A stretch of DNA of 64,000 nt from Lantana camara (lineage: Eukaryota > Streptophyta > Magnoliopsida > Lamiales > Verbenaceae): positions 30,273,001-30,337,000 of the forward strand of contig CM074857.1 in NCBI GenBank assembly GCA_037501455.1. The letters are read 5' to 3'. This document shows, one piece after another, positions 11,952-23,361 of this stretch; the first letter of the stretch is position 1; the number at the start of each line of letters is the position of its first letter. Both the position numbers and the translations under genes were made by a program. A model generated the notes under the pieces. It did not search any database and was not told the origin of the DNA. It saw only the letters and a program-made list of their open reading frames with translations.

Positions 11952-14900
11952 GAAGCGACTCTTTCAAATAAAACTACTGAAGGTGATAGATGGATTCTTG
12001 TAACTCGTCAAAAAAGTCTAAAACAACGGGTTGATCAAATTCATCCACCAACACCAAAGGAAAAACCAAAGCAAATCAAGATCCATAGACGAAATCCACC
12101 AAGAAGTTAGAACAATCCTCGAGCAACTAAAAAAAAATCAGAAAAGATATGCAAGCCAAATCCTGCAACTCTTGGGAATTTCTTTTCACCTGCGTTTCTT
12201 GGAGAAGCCGGTGCTGTGTTCCGAAATAACGCCAACAAATCGATGGACAAAACAAAGTTGTGCATTTGCCTTCGAAAGTCAAAATTCCCAAAAGGATCAT
12301 CTTAAATGAAGGAGTTTGGTCCATGACGCACGAGCCTAAACTACATGTTACTCCTTGTTCACATGAGTATAAACTGTGACAAAAAAAAAAAAATAAAATA
12401 TTGAACTACGTGATGACTTGATTCTCTTTGGGGGTACGTAGGCAACTTGAATATTAAATTTTCAAGTTCAGTCATATCTTTAAACAAATTTGAGTTCGTT
12501 CCCAAAAACCACTTAAATTGGTTGGGAGTTTCAACAAGTGCATGAAATTCCAACACTTGGGGGCATGCATTGGAGCTATTCGGAACCAAAATCAAGGTGT
12601 AAATAACGAGCAAATGCACAGAAAGATGCAAAAAAATTGTTTTATTCTGCAATTGGTGTTCCTTTACATCAAAGTGACAAAAAAAAAAAAAACATATGAA
12701 GAAAATGACAAAGCTACTACATTTTGTCTAAATTCTTCATATCGTGTCTCCAACTCTTTCAAGACCTAAATTTCTTGCCAAAAGCTTCCATCAAAGTCGA
12801 TATCTTTTGGACACCATAGTAAATTCTCTTTTGGTGGAACTGATGATTCGCCTTATTTCCATGTCAGACTCAAAGATGTCTTAAACTTCTCTTACAGCCA
12901 ATCGCGAGTGTCTCAGTCTTCTGATGACTTGATTCCTCAGTTTGTTTTTCGTCTTTCACCTGCAATTAAAAAAAAAAAAAAAAAGAGGGAATTTTATGAA
13001 GCAAATATGATGGTCTGAGTCTTTCCACTTCGTCATATTTATGATGGTGATATCTCCACAAGTACTCCATGAAGATTCGTTTACCTACAAAGCCTCTTTG
13101 GATGATCTGGACGTGGAAACAATATTTGCTAATGATGTCCCGAGCTATGGCTGACTGAAGTGACATACTGCAGCACAGAGCCATTTGGAAGTGGACGGCA
13201 CGTCGAAGAAATTAGTGGAATCTGACAAGAGGTAAAGTTGTTGACCACCGCTACCGCTTGAAATGCAACTCCATGATGCGGAGGATTGATGGCTGACAGC
13301 AACTACAAGATTTCGGCTTGATGAAGGCTTGAAGGACACTATGCAACTCTTTCACTACATTGAGTAGTGAAAAAATGATGACTTGTAAAGCTTAAAATGA
13401 TAGAATTGTTCGTGATTCCCGGGCACGATCCAAAGGGTTGAGTGAAATGCATGCAACCCTACTGTCGTGGGGTATCGGAATGATGGCTTCAGCAAAATCT
13501 TCATTGATTCTGGAATGATGATGTATGTTGCAGAGTCATGAGGTAGTAAATGAAAGGCCTTCATAGTTCTGAGGTTCGAGAGCAAATCTTTCAGGATCTC
13601 ATTGATGCTAAGGAGGGAGAGCGCCGCGACAATGATGTTCTGATCGGGGGCAAGAGTCTAACACTTGGTTGCAACTGTGAGAATCTGAATGATGTTGGAT
13701 GATGATCGTGCATAAGTTGTGGATGGTTGTTTTGTCCCGAGGTAAAAACTTCAAGTGAGGATCATCAAGGATGAGTTAATGGTTCTTCCATGAGCATTTC
13801 TGTGATGTCGAGGGAAGACGGCATCAAGACAAAAGTCTTTATCAGGGCTAAAATGGTGGCACGGTGGAGACGAAAGTCATATCCAAGCAATTGTGACGGT
13901 TGAAACTTCAATGGTGCTAGACTATGGGGGCAAACAAAGCTTCGGGCATGCTGGTACTGTGAAGTGGACATCCTTGATGAGTTTCCATTTGTGATGAGAT
14001 CGGTGGTGAGTGTAGCATAAGATTTTTGAGGCCCGTGTCTCCTATCGTCATGCAGGAATACGTGTACATGTTGATAGTATGGTGGCTTGGGTTGTACGCC
14101 CGTCTCTCTAATGATGTACGCTGTGAATGCCTGCCATAAGAATCTAGTAGTGTCGACAATCTGGCGATGTGAACTGAGTTTGATCGTCAGAGTATAAGTT
14201 GCCATGATAATAGCACTATGCATCTCCAAATTCCTTAAAAAATGTGGAAGGAAAAGTTAATTGGCCGGCTCTCTGATTCCTTTTGTTGGAACTTTGAGGG
14301 TGTACTCTTCTATAGCCAAAGAATGGCTAAAAAGAAAATAATAATAGCAATAATAATAATTTTTATTGTTAAAAACAGAAAAAGGATACTTTTTCTTCCC
14401 AAGGTCGGCTACCACCGAAAATCAATTTGTTTTGGCAAAATTCTGTTCCTCTTTGCCCCTCAAAATTCAAGCAACTTGATGGTGAAAGAAACACATCACT
14501 GAACTAAACTTCAAATACAAATTCTCTGAAGCCAAGGAAAGTGGCGATGCAACTGCGGTGAATTGCTCCTTCCCGTATATGATTCCAAAGGCGGGGATGC
14601 GGCGGTGGCAGCGGATTGCTCCTTCTCGTGTACGATTCCAATGGCAAGGATGCGGCAGAAACAGTGGGGATAAAGCGGCGGCAGATTGCTGGTTCTTGTG
14701 CACAGCTCCACAAACAAATTTCTGCACAAAGTCCAACTGCTGCGGCGATGGCTCTATCCTTCGCTGGATGGTCCCGGCGGCAGCGAATTCCTCTGGTCTC
14801 GACGGAGTTGGTAGCCAAGAATGAGAAAACAATGGATAAAACGAATTGGGAGAGACAAAGTTGATGTTTCGCCATCGTCGAAGGGGAGGTTGCCTGAGAT

Positions 14901-15279
14901 TGCACCTTCTTCTCGTTCCTGTGGCTTCTGTTATGCTGGAAGTGAGAGGCTATCAACACTCTTATATAGACTGGAAGAAGGATCTTAGAGATTGCCATGA
15001 ATCAATGCGCAACTTGCCATTTCCTACAATTTATTGTAAATGATATTAAAATAAATCTTGAACTAGCTAAAAATCGGGGAAGAAATGGGGTAATCTACAT
15101 CGCCTATTTCCCTGCTGATATGAGTCTTGTTTGCTGCCTTAATTGGGGCGATATGCTCGGTGTTGTGATTAAAAAATAAAACAAGAAAAGAAAGAAGGAA
15201 GACGATGCTGCACGAAAGCCGAAACTATTTGCTGAATAATTGTTGTTGTCAGGTACTCTTGTTCCTCACGCGAGAAAGT
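11952..15279. other. Non-coding body of the retrotransposon
   Basis: No convincing gene. A phrase around CAACACTTGGGGGCATGCAT (12550) is typical of untranslated regions of plant gypsy elements. There are short poly(A)/poly(T) tracts near 12380, 12680 and 12968. At 14560-14660 a short GC-richer block is repeated imperfectly (GGATTGCTCCTTC...TACGATTCCA). The overlapping open frames on both strands at 14467-14998 come from this block and resemble no known protein. Confidence 0.45.
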
Positions 15280-15833
15280 AGGGGTATTCACGGTTCGATT
15301 TTTGGGCCGAACCGAAAAATTCGGTTTCCGAAATCCAAAACCGATCGGTTCGGTTCGGTTTTAACCGAATTTTTTCGGTTCGATTTCGGTTTTCAGCCGA
15401 AAAACCGAACCCTGAAAATATTTTAAAAAAAGAAAAAAAAAAACCTTTAGTTGAGATTTTGTGAAAATGTAAAAATTGCAAGCAACCTAAATGACAAATA
15501 ATTAAAATATATGGTATAGGTATATATATAATTATAATTATTATGTATTTAATTATTTATATATATATATAAATATAATTATTATATATATACATATATA
15601 TTTCTGCCGAATAATCAAAATATATGATATATATATATATATATTAAAAAAAAAAAGAAAAGAAAACGACATTCGGTTTTCGGTTCGGTTCGGTTTAACC
15701 GATCAACCGAACCGAAAAAACTGAAAAACCGAACTTTTGGAAAAGGCAAACCGAAAACCGAACCGAACACCCCTCGATCGGTTCGGTTCGATTCGGTTCG
15801 GTTTTTCGGTTTTCGGTTTTAATGAACACCCCT
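15280..15833. mobile_element. CGGTTCGG-type MITE
   Basis: AGGGGTATTCA at the left and TGAACACCCCT at the right form the terminal inverted repeat. Inside, CGGTTCGGTTTT-like blocks occur in both orientations near each end, around an AT-rich core with (TA)n tracts (15520-15650). This is a common plant miniature element design. A clean target duplication was not seen. The open frames crossing it are repeat artefacts. Confidence 0.7.
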
Positions 15834-16610
15834 AGGGGAAAGCCTAAAGGTGAAGGCTTATTTGGGCAAATTTTGGTGGCCCAATTTGTTGCTTAAGATG
15901 AAAGGAGAAGAAATTGAAATTGACGGCATTGTTCCCTTTGGGCTTATTTGGCCGCCCAATCAATAAGATAAATTAATGGCAAAAGGTGGACTTGGGATGG
16001 CCTAATTGATTACTAGCGTGGCCCGACAATAATCATCTTCATCCAAGAGATATCATTTGGTCCAACAATTAAATGAAGGGACCCACGTGAATCTCCAATA
16101 GGGATAAAAAAAAAAAGAGCTAACATCCCCCAAAACCCCATGTTAATCAAAAGTATCAAAGAAAACCCCGATAAAAAAAAAACTACTTTAAAAAACCCTG
16201 TATTTTTAAACATACACTCACCGCCCCGTAGTCCCAGTTGGTCAACGAAAAAATGTGAAAACCCAATAATGCCCTTGCACTATATTTCAGACATGTTTAA
16301 TACATCTCATTTCAAAAAGTTCATCCATTTTCGCATTGCTTGAAGGAGGGAAAATTTGGCGGAAGAAAAAACCCTAACATACAACACACAACAAATTTTC
16401 GATGAAATGCGTACAACATTGTGAAATTGTTGGTCAAATCTGGTGAATAAAGCTTCTTAGGACCTTCTCGTGGGTGGGTTCGTAATTTTCGCTGGTTGTC
16501 AGTGCACATTGAGGTATGTCTTCTTGAAAATCTTTTGCTGTGAATTCTTTGTTTTGCTTCATTGAGAATAATGGTGTGCAAGGGTTGTCTGAACGTGAAT
16601 GTGCTAGCAT

Positions 16611-16704
16611 TTGGGGCTTGTTTTTACAGATTTACAGTGGGTCTTTTTTACACATTTACAGTGGCTTGTTTGGGGCTTGTTTTTACAGATTTACAGTGGG
16701 TCTC
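16611..16704 (+). repeat. Local direct duplication in MULE leader
   Basis: A block from TTTGGGGCTTG through GATTTACAGTGGGTC occurs twice about 60 bp apart, with a third partial ACATTTACAGTGG between. It lies just upstream of the transposase start and is the source of an apparent N-terminal extension of that frame. Confidence 0.7.
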
Positions 16705-16731
16705 TTTTTGACCTTTTTTTTTTTTTCCAGA

Positions 16732-19700
16732 ATGAGGATGCATTATGTAAACTTGTGGCTTGAGGGTGATTTGGAGGAGTTACCAGGCGGGGCTATGAGG
16801 TATGTTGGGGGAAGGAGATGCCGGAGTCGCCCTGTCAGCCTTGATTTCTTTTCTGAGAGTAAATTAATTGACTACTATCGGTTTTGCGGAGGTCGGGGGC
16901 TTCTCGTACAATTTTTCTACTTGGAGCCTGAATTTGACGTGACATATGGGTTGAGGCCACTAGATAATCCTTGGGCGTTTGTTCAAATGCAAGAGGATTG
17001 TAGTGATCAAACTAAGGTCACTGTGTATGCTGTAAAGGCCCCACCCCCTTTATGTGCTCTAGATGTTGATGGAACTGATATTACTCATAGGGTTGTTGCT
17101 GCAGACCAAGGACAAGCCATTCTTCTCATTAGAAATAACATGGACCCTGAAGAGGATGATGTTATTCAAGCAGTGCTTGAACAAGAAGAAATACAGGATG
17201 ATGTTATTCAAGAAGAACAATTGCCTGAAGAGAGAGTTACACAAGAGGGTGGGATACCTGCAAGAGAGGAAATTCATGCCACAGATCCTTCTTCATCAAG
17301 AGCTCAAGCTACTCAAACTACTCCAGAGGTTGAGGATCCTTCTTCATTCCAGTTTGACCATGAAGATGTAAATGCAACTGAAGCAGTAGATATGTACAAT
17401 GTTAGAGGTATGTATGGAAGTTTTACATACAATTCCTTTATGAGAGACATCTCATGTGATCATGATGTTTACTTTTGTAGTTGAAGATCAACATGAAGGT
17501 GATAAGGATGATGGTATTGATGTCGGTATGGAATGTGAACATGAAGCTGATGAACAAGAAGAGAACGAAGCTAATCATGTAGCTTATAATGACAGTAGGC
17601 TTGATGAAGGAAATGAAGCTGACACTGAACCTGATATGGATCATTGTCCTGAGATGGAAGAAGAATTTAGACAACAAATAGAAGCTCAAAGGAAAGGAAA
17701 ATTTAGAATGGAGCACAACTCAGGTAAGAATGTTATGTATCAATTTGTATGGTGTGTGTCTGATGTATTAATCTTACTAATGTATGCTGATCTTAGTAAT
17801 GTTTGAATGAAATGTATGGTTGTTTTGTCATTATATTTTTAGGTGATCCAGATGAATCACCTGGTGACAGTGATGATGGGAGTTTATATGAGACTGAAAC
17901 TGAGCCAAGTGATGATGAGAGCTCAGCAGATCCTCCTTCAGATTGTTACAGTGACATTGAAGGGTCTCAAGAAGATGATATCTTTGTTCAGAGAGATTGT
18001 AGTAGGGTGGCTAAGAAGAAGAAGTTAGCAGAAATGAAGAAGAAGAAAAGATTGGCTAGGCAGAAAAGATCTGAGGTTAATGTTGAAGAAGATGTTGCTG
18101 CTAATGTTGCTGAAGGAAATTAGTACAGTGAGCCAGATGCTGATGAAAATTTTGATGACTCTCCACAATCAGACAGTGAAAGAAGAAGGGTGTCCATGTT
18201 TAGGGATGGGGATGACATTGGCAGGCTCAAATTCCATGTTGGTCTTTACTTTTCAGGTTGTGAGAAATACAAAGAAGTGTTGGTAGATTGGAGTATTCGC
18301 AAAGGATTTGTGTTGGATTTTGTGAAATGTGAGAGGTCAAGAGTTACAGCATGCTGTGCAGGAGAAGGTTGCAAGTGGAGAATTCATGCTCCTTTCAAGC
18401 AGAATTCTCCCCTGTTTGAGGTGAAGACAATGAAAGGGCAGCATACTTGTGTTAGAGGAAGGACTAATTTCAGAGCCCGAGCATCTTATATTGCAACAAG
18501 GATGGAGCAAACCATAAGGGATCACCCAGATGTCAAGATTGTAACACTCCAGAACATTGTGCAAAGGGTTGTTGGTGTAGAGATCACACCATCTGTGGCA
18601 CAAAGAGCCAAAAAGATAGCCATGGACAAACTTAGAGGTGAGAATGAGGCTGAATTTGGGATGCTTTGGGACTATTGTGAAACTGTTAGGACCAAAAATC
18701 CTGGGAGTACTGTTTTGGTGCAACAAATAGAAGATTCAAGTCCTCCAAGATTTGACAGGATGTACTACAGCCTTGCAGCAATGAAGCAAGGGTTTCTTGA
18801 GGGATGTAGACCCTTAATAGGACTGGATGGCTGTTTTATTAAAACAGTACATGGAGGTCAGCTTCTATCTGCTGTTGGTAAAGATGGGAATGATAACCTT
18901 TTTCCTATAGTTGTTGCCTATGTAAGAAGTGAGAATAGCAACACTTGGAAATGGTTTCTTGAAATTTTATTGGGTGATTTGGGTGGACAAGAAGGTGGTA
19001 AATGGACCTTCATCAGTGATAGACAAAAGGGACTCCTAGATGCTTTAGATGATCTGGCCCCTGAGTGTGAGCATAGGTAATTCATCCTATCTAACTTTGT
19101 TGTTTATTATGTAACATCTCTGAAAACCCTGAGTTATTTTAAACTGCCATTGAAAACCCTGACAGCAAGCAAAATTCTTTTTTAATTTTTATTGTTATTA
19201 TGTTATCTCTGTTCTTATTGTGCTTACTATGTAGGTACTGTTTGAGACATCTATATCAAAACTTCAGTGTTAGATATAAGGGGCAGGAATTGAAAACATT
19301 ATTTTGGAAAGCTGCAGCTGCTGCCAATAAGGAGGAATGGAGAGATATTATGCAGCAGATCAAGGATATGGATTCAAGCCAGGATGAAGGGCAGAGCAGT
19401 GCATATGATTGGCTCATTGCCCTTAATCCAGAATGCTGGTCCAGAGCATTTTTTAGAAGAACATGTAAGTCCGATGTCTTAGTCAATAACATTTGTGAAT
19501 CATGGAATAATCTTATTCTACCTGCAAGAGAGTTGGCTGTTGTGCGTATGTTTGAGTGGATAAGACTGAGGATTTTGAATAGATTTGCTATAAAAAGAAT
19601 TGGTATGGGGACATACGATGGTGAGATATGCCCAAACATGTTGAAAAAGCTGAATAGGAATGTAACATTAGCCAACAATTGCATTCCTCAATGGGCTGGA

Positions 19701-20946
19701 GGAAATGAATATGAGGTTCAGACAGTTGAAGACCAATTCATTATCAAACTTGATGAACGTACCTGTACATGTGGAGCCTTTCAGTTGAACGGTTATCCTT
19801 GTTGTCATGCTTACCCTTGCATAACTTACCAAAGGGAGCAGCTTGAGGGTTATATTGATGATTGTTATAAGAAGGTTGCGTACAAGGATGCCTACAAACA
19901 CGTAGTTCATGGAGTTCCTGGGAGAAAGCATTACATCAAAACCGGCCAAGAACCTTTAAAGGGTCCAGAGTACAAACCTAAAATGGGACGGCCTAAGAAA
20001 GCAAGAAGAAGGAATGCAAGTGAGGCTGTCACTAGCACAAGAAAAGGTTTAACTCATACTTGCAGTAGGTGTTTTCAATTGGGGCACAATGTGAAAACCT
20101 GCACGGCCAATCCACATCCTAATTCAAGATTTTATACGGTAAATCCTATTTAATTTTTTATATTTGTTGTAATGCATAGCCTACTTATGTGCTTATCCAA
20201 TTTTTTGGGTTCTTTTGCTTGACAGGTTGGACTTTCAAGTCTGGACACTGCAACTAGGAGACCAACTGTAGTACTCTAAAGCTTTTTCAATTATCTAACA
20301 CTTTAATATTATCTGACAAAGGTAGCTAAAATCTCTTATTTTTTAGGTTCCAAAACAAAGGAGGATGAGGAGAACTGCTACAACTGGTGCACAATTCCAA
20401 GCTGAAACTTCCAATGCAAATGCAAGAACAAACGTACTATCTCAAACTATTCAACACAATTAAATTACATTATATTAAGAATTATGTCAGTAAATACCTG
20501 TAATGATGTAGGTTCGAGGCCGGAGAGGGAGGAGAAGAGTCTTTAACATAAGACAACAATTGGAACGATCCATTCGGGCAAGAGCTGCTGCTCAAAACTC
20601 CACTGGATCACCTCTCCAACCAACTACTCCAGTTGCTCCACCAAATTCAGCATCCCAGGTACCAACTCCCAGAATACGAAGGATGCCACCTCCCATGACT
20701 CTACAATCAACTCCTTCAGCTGCTCAGACATCCCCGGTGGCTTCATCTACACAAACAACTACTCCTGAAGTTGCTACTCCACTGTCGGCAGCTGCTAAAG
20801 CAGGTGGAATGGGTGAGCCAAGTGCTCAAAATACCCAACCACAGCAGCGTAGGGCCTGGAATAAAAGGCCAACTGAAGAAGAGGCGCTTCGTAATGTACG
20901 AGGGAGAGCACAAGCAAGAAGAAACCAAGTTCCTTGGAAGCCATGA
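16732..20946 (+). pseudogene. MULE transposase (MURA-type), intact but for one in-frame stop
   Basis: Seven exons: 16732-17407, 17481-17723, 17843-19076, 19235-20138, 20226-20267, 20347-20433 and 20512-20946, all GT-AG, joining to 1207 codons. The start follows a T-rich tract and CCAG, so an upstream 5' UTR intron is likely. Order of parts: an N-terminal plant MULE region; an acidic linker (about residues 225-400); a MuDR DNA-binding domain (from about 425, GCEKYKEVLVDWSIRKGF); a DDE core with aspartates in IGLDGCFIK (about 635) and FISDRQKGL (about 699); a SWIM finger CTCGAFQLNGYPCCHA (about 893); a zinc knuckle CSRCFQLGHNVKTC (about 993); and a Pro/Thr-rich, basic tail. The lone defect is TAG at 18121-18123 (codon 400), in the acidic linker upstream of the DNA-binding domain, with the same frame continuing on both sides. 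Re-initiation at the ATG at 18196 would give a protein with every catalytic part. Confidence 0.9.
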
Positions 20947-21516
20947 ATGACCAATCCTCCTGTTTCCAGTTGTAGATCTAGATCTAGATGTCAAAGACTT
21001 TATTTTGGTGGGACAAATAATGACTTGTCTTTTGTTTTGTTGGACAATGTGAATTGTGGTCCAAGCTTGGTATTGTGGGTGTACGTATCCCCACTTATGC
21101 AGTGTGTAATAGTTAACAGACAATTTGCTTTTGCTTGGTACATACAGACATAATTGTACCTACTTTTGAGAATGCCATTGCTGTGAATTTAATATATCTT
21201 TGACTGGTTGTTGTTGTTGATGAGTAAAATACTTTCTCAGATTCCATTTGAACTTTATTACATAATTCAAGGAAATTTACAGTGCACGAGGAATATTGTC
21301 TGCAGGGTTTTTCTTGAAAAATTTACAAAACACAAGGATATAATTGCATAATTGGGAAAACACAAGGTATCTGGTATATATTTCAAACAAAGATCAATCA
21401 AACATAGATCAAGCCAAAATTCTTCATTTAATTGCAAAAATTGAAGAATACATCAGTGTTTAACCCAGAAAAAGAGAGAAGCATGAAGACAAAGATCAAT
21501 TGTACAGATACATATA

Positions 21517-21914
21517 TCATTTCATAATTAAAATAACCAACAACAACAAAAGACCCATACATATAACAACAAGATTCAAATTTGGGGTCTCTTTCATCTT
21601 AACTGAAGAAGCCCCAATTTCAGAAACCCTAGAAGCATTGGGTCCTTCGCATTCATCCTCACAATCATCAGACCCTTTCACCCAGCATCCTTCTTCAGCT
21701 CCGACGTCCCATTTAGCTTGAATCGGGTATACCCACCGGAAAATCCACATTTCGCTGAGCTACAAGAGTAATACAAAAGCCCCTTGGTGGGTTTGTTCCA
21801 AGATTCAACTACCTTAATAACACCCTTCATCCCGCAATTACAATGAGGTGTGGGTGGGTATCGGACTTCAAGCTCCGATTTCAGTTTCTTACCTCCTCTC
21901 TTCGAATCCGCCAT
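21517..21914 (-). CDS. GRF-type zinc-finger protein with C-terminal membrane segment (MULE cargo, one frame break)
   Basis: Antisense to and downstream of the transposase. From ATG at 21914, the frame gives MADSKRGGKKLKSELEVRYP followed by CNCG...KGLLYYSC...CGFSGG, a GRF-type (C-X-C...C...C) single-strand nucleic-acid-binding finger at about residues 24-62. That frame stops at 21678 (78 residues). In the overlapping frame (end 21517) the C-terminal half continues as a Ser/Glu-rich linker and LNLVVICMGLLLLLVILI, a likely tail anchor. A single-base frame break near 21680-21700 thus separates finger from anchor. The layout equals that of the intact gene at 39495-39980 in the Harbinger element. 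Function in plants is unknown; GRF fingers of other proteins bind single-stranded DNA or RNA. Confidence 0.65.
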
Positions 21915-22294
21915 TACAGTGAGCTTGGGGGAGAAGACAACTCTGATGCGTGAGGGTTATTTTGAAAATAAGAGGCAACAACGACATTTTATGCTTGGGG
22001 GCAAAAACGATATTTTACTCTCAAATAGTGGCCAAAAACCAAGTTATACTTGCAGTCAGCGCGCGTGCTCTTCACATGTTGGTTTCAGGGTTTTTCATAA
22101 ACCTTTTGAAAAACATGAGGTTTTTTAACGCACTTTTTTTTGTCGAGGTTTTATTTGATACTTTCGACTTACATATGGGACCTGTGTGAAATTTTCCCAA
22201 AAAAAAAATTGGAAGAAAACGAACAAGGAAAAAGAAATCAAATACTTCAAGTCCCGACTTTCGCAAATTCTTGGCATGCTCTTCGCCGAATCTT

Positions 22295-22308
22295 GAAGTG
22301 AGGGCATC
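22295..22308 (+). promoter_or_regulatory. Polypurine-tract-like stretch before 3' LTR
   Basis: GAAGTGAGGGCATC sits directly before the 3' LTR start. It is purine-rich but interrupted, so the assignment rests on position. Confidence 0.4.
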
Positions 22309-23001
22309 TGTTGACACCGAAAGATTGAAAACGATTATTAATTAATGACCCAAATAAAATAGTTGTTAATTATTAGTCTCGATAATAAATCCATACGAAG
22401 TTTGGGCTTTATTATAGTTTTATCCCAGATAATAAATATAAATTTATTATTATTTTGGGGTTAACTAAATGGGCTAACATATAAGTCCATTCACCTAAAC
22501 AAAATGTTAGTAAGTTCAAGCCCTAAATTCAAGCTTAAGCCCATGAAATCAAGCGAACCCAACACGTACCTATAAATAAAGCACCGGAACTCACAAATCA
22601 CACCATCAAGAGGACATTATCAACAAATCAAATCAAAGGAAAAAACACTCAATTCCCGAGCTCCTGCCACGACGAAGTGCTGCCGCCATAAAGATTCAAC
22701 ACTTCTTCAAGGTCTAAATCTCCAAGTCCTGTAAATCAATCCCCAAGTCTTTCAAATAGAAGATCAAGCATCCAAGCTCTCAAGTCTTTGAGCTCGTGCA
22801 ACGATCCAACACCTCCGGTCCAAATTCTACATCTAATTCAAGATTAAGCATCAAGCACTCGAATCAATCCGTAGAGAAGAATCAGAGGAATTTTAGAGAT
22901 TGTAACACTTTTTTAAATTAAATCAATAAATTCTTTGTTTCACTATTTTCTTGTATTTTGTAATCATTTATTGCATATTCCCACGAAAATTTATGTAAAC
23001 A
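22309..23001 (+). repeat. 3' LTR of the gag-only retrotransposon
   Basis: 693 bp, TGTTGACACC...TGTAAACA, with TATA box at 22570-22579. It matches the reassembled 5' LTR with only scattered substitutions, so the insertion is fairly recent compared with its gag decay. Confidence 0.9.
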
Positions 23002-23361
23002 ATGGTAATGTCCATCCCATTCTCATCCTATTTTATCATACCAATCATGTCGTGAATGTTTGTGAATGGAGCCACCTCCAGCCCCTCTAGAGGTCCATCG
23101 ACGCTGATTATTTCTATATATATCTATATATAATCTAAGTCATTCGTTATGGTACGAGTAGGCTTTAAAAATTTTGGAATATATGAACTAATTTGTTCCT
23201 AAATATAGTCTTTCGTGATGTATACAAAAGTATAAAACTAATCGTAGCACATCCATTTTTGCTTAAAACTCTTTCCTTGTTATAATTAGATTATAAAGAT
23301 TTTCTATTAAGATCAGGATTCTCAAATTAGGATAAGAAAAAGTCATTATCAGAAAATATTT

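Larger units (their letters stand above)
16117..22198 (+). mobile_element. Mutator-like element (MULE), near-autonomous
   Basis: Left end GAGCTAACATCCCCCAAAAC and right end (minus strand) GGGAAAATTTCACACAGGTC open similar inverted ends. These share CATRTTAA...GAAAGTATCAAA and an AAAAAACC(C/T)...TGT(A/T)TTT stretch over about 80-100 bp. The outer flanks are A-tracts of 11 and 10 bases (16106-16116; 22199-22208), consistent with a 9-10 bp target duplication but not decisive. It carries a MURA-type transposase (16732-20946, plus) and a GRF-finger gene (21517-21914, minus). It is inserted in the body of the 7264-23001 retrotransposon. Exact ends are uncertain by a few bases. Confidence 0.8.
7264..23001 (+). 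mobile_element. Gag-only LTR retrotransposon with nested insertions
   Basis: The 5' LTR is 7264-7295 plus 9515-10172 (690 bp once the CACTA element and its duplicated TTA are removed); the 3' LTR is 22309-23001 (693 bp). Both begin TGTTGACACCGAAA and end TGTAAACA, and they are nearly identical. A primer-binding-like site (10173-10196) and a polypurine-like stretch (22295-22308) fit plus orientation. The flanks read ATGTT (left) and ATGGT (right), a target duplication with one mismatch. The only coding trace is a decayed Ty3-type gag; no protease, RT or integrase was found. This matches non-autonomous LTR elements that keep gag only. The body has been invaded by a MITE (15280-15833) and a MULE (16117-22198). 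Confidence 0.85.
6728..23051. mobile_element. MITE interrupted by the 7264-23001 retrotransposon
   Basis: GGCATGATTGGTA at 6728-6740 is matched inverted by TACCAATCATGTC at 23039-23051, just outside the two ends of the LTR retrotransposon. The natural reading is one small terminal-inverted-repeat element (about 536 bp on the left, 50 bp on the right) split by the LTR insertion. The left half contains an (AAT)n tract. No target duplication was found for the outer element, so the superfamily is unassigned. Confidence 0.55.

Noticed and set aside
14467..14998. Overlapping open frames on both strands, up to 164 codons
   Set aside because: They overlap in several frames over an imperfect repeat in the retrotransposon body, and no frame resembles a known protein or shows splice structure.
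16540..16731. N-terminal extension of the MULE transposase
   Set aside because: It is made of a duplicated leader block and ends in a poly(T)-CCAG acceptor; the conserved protein start fits 16732.
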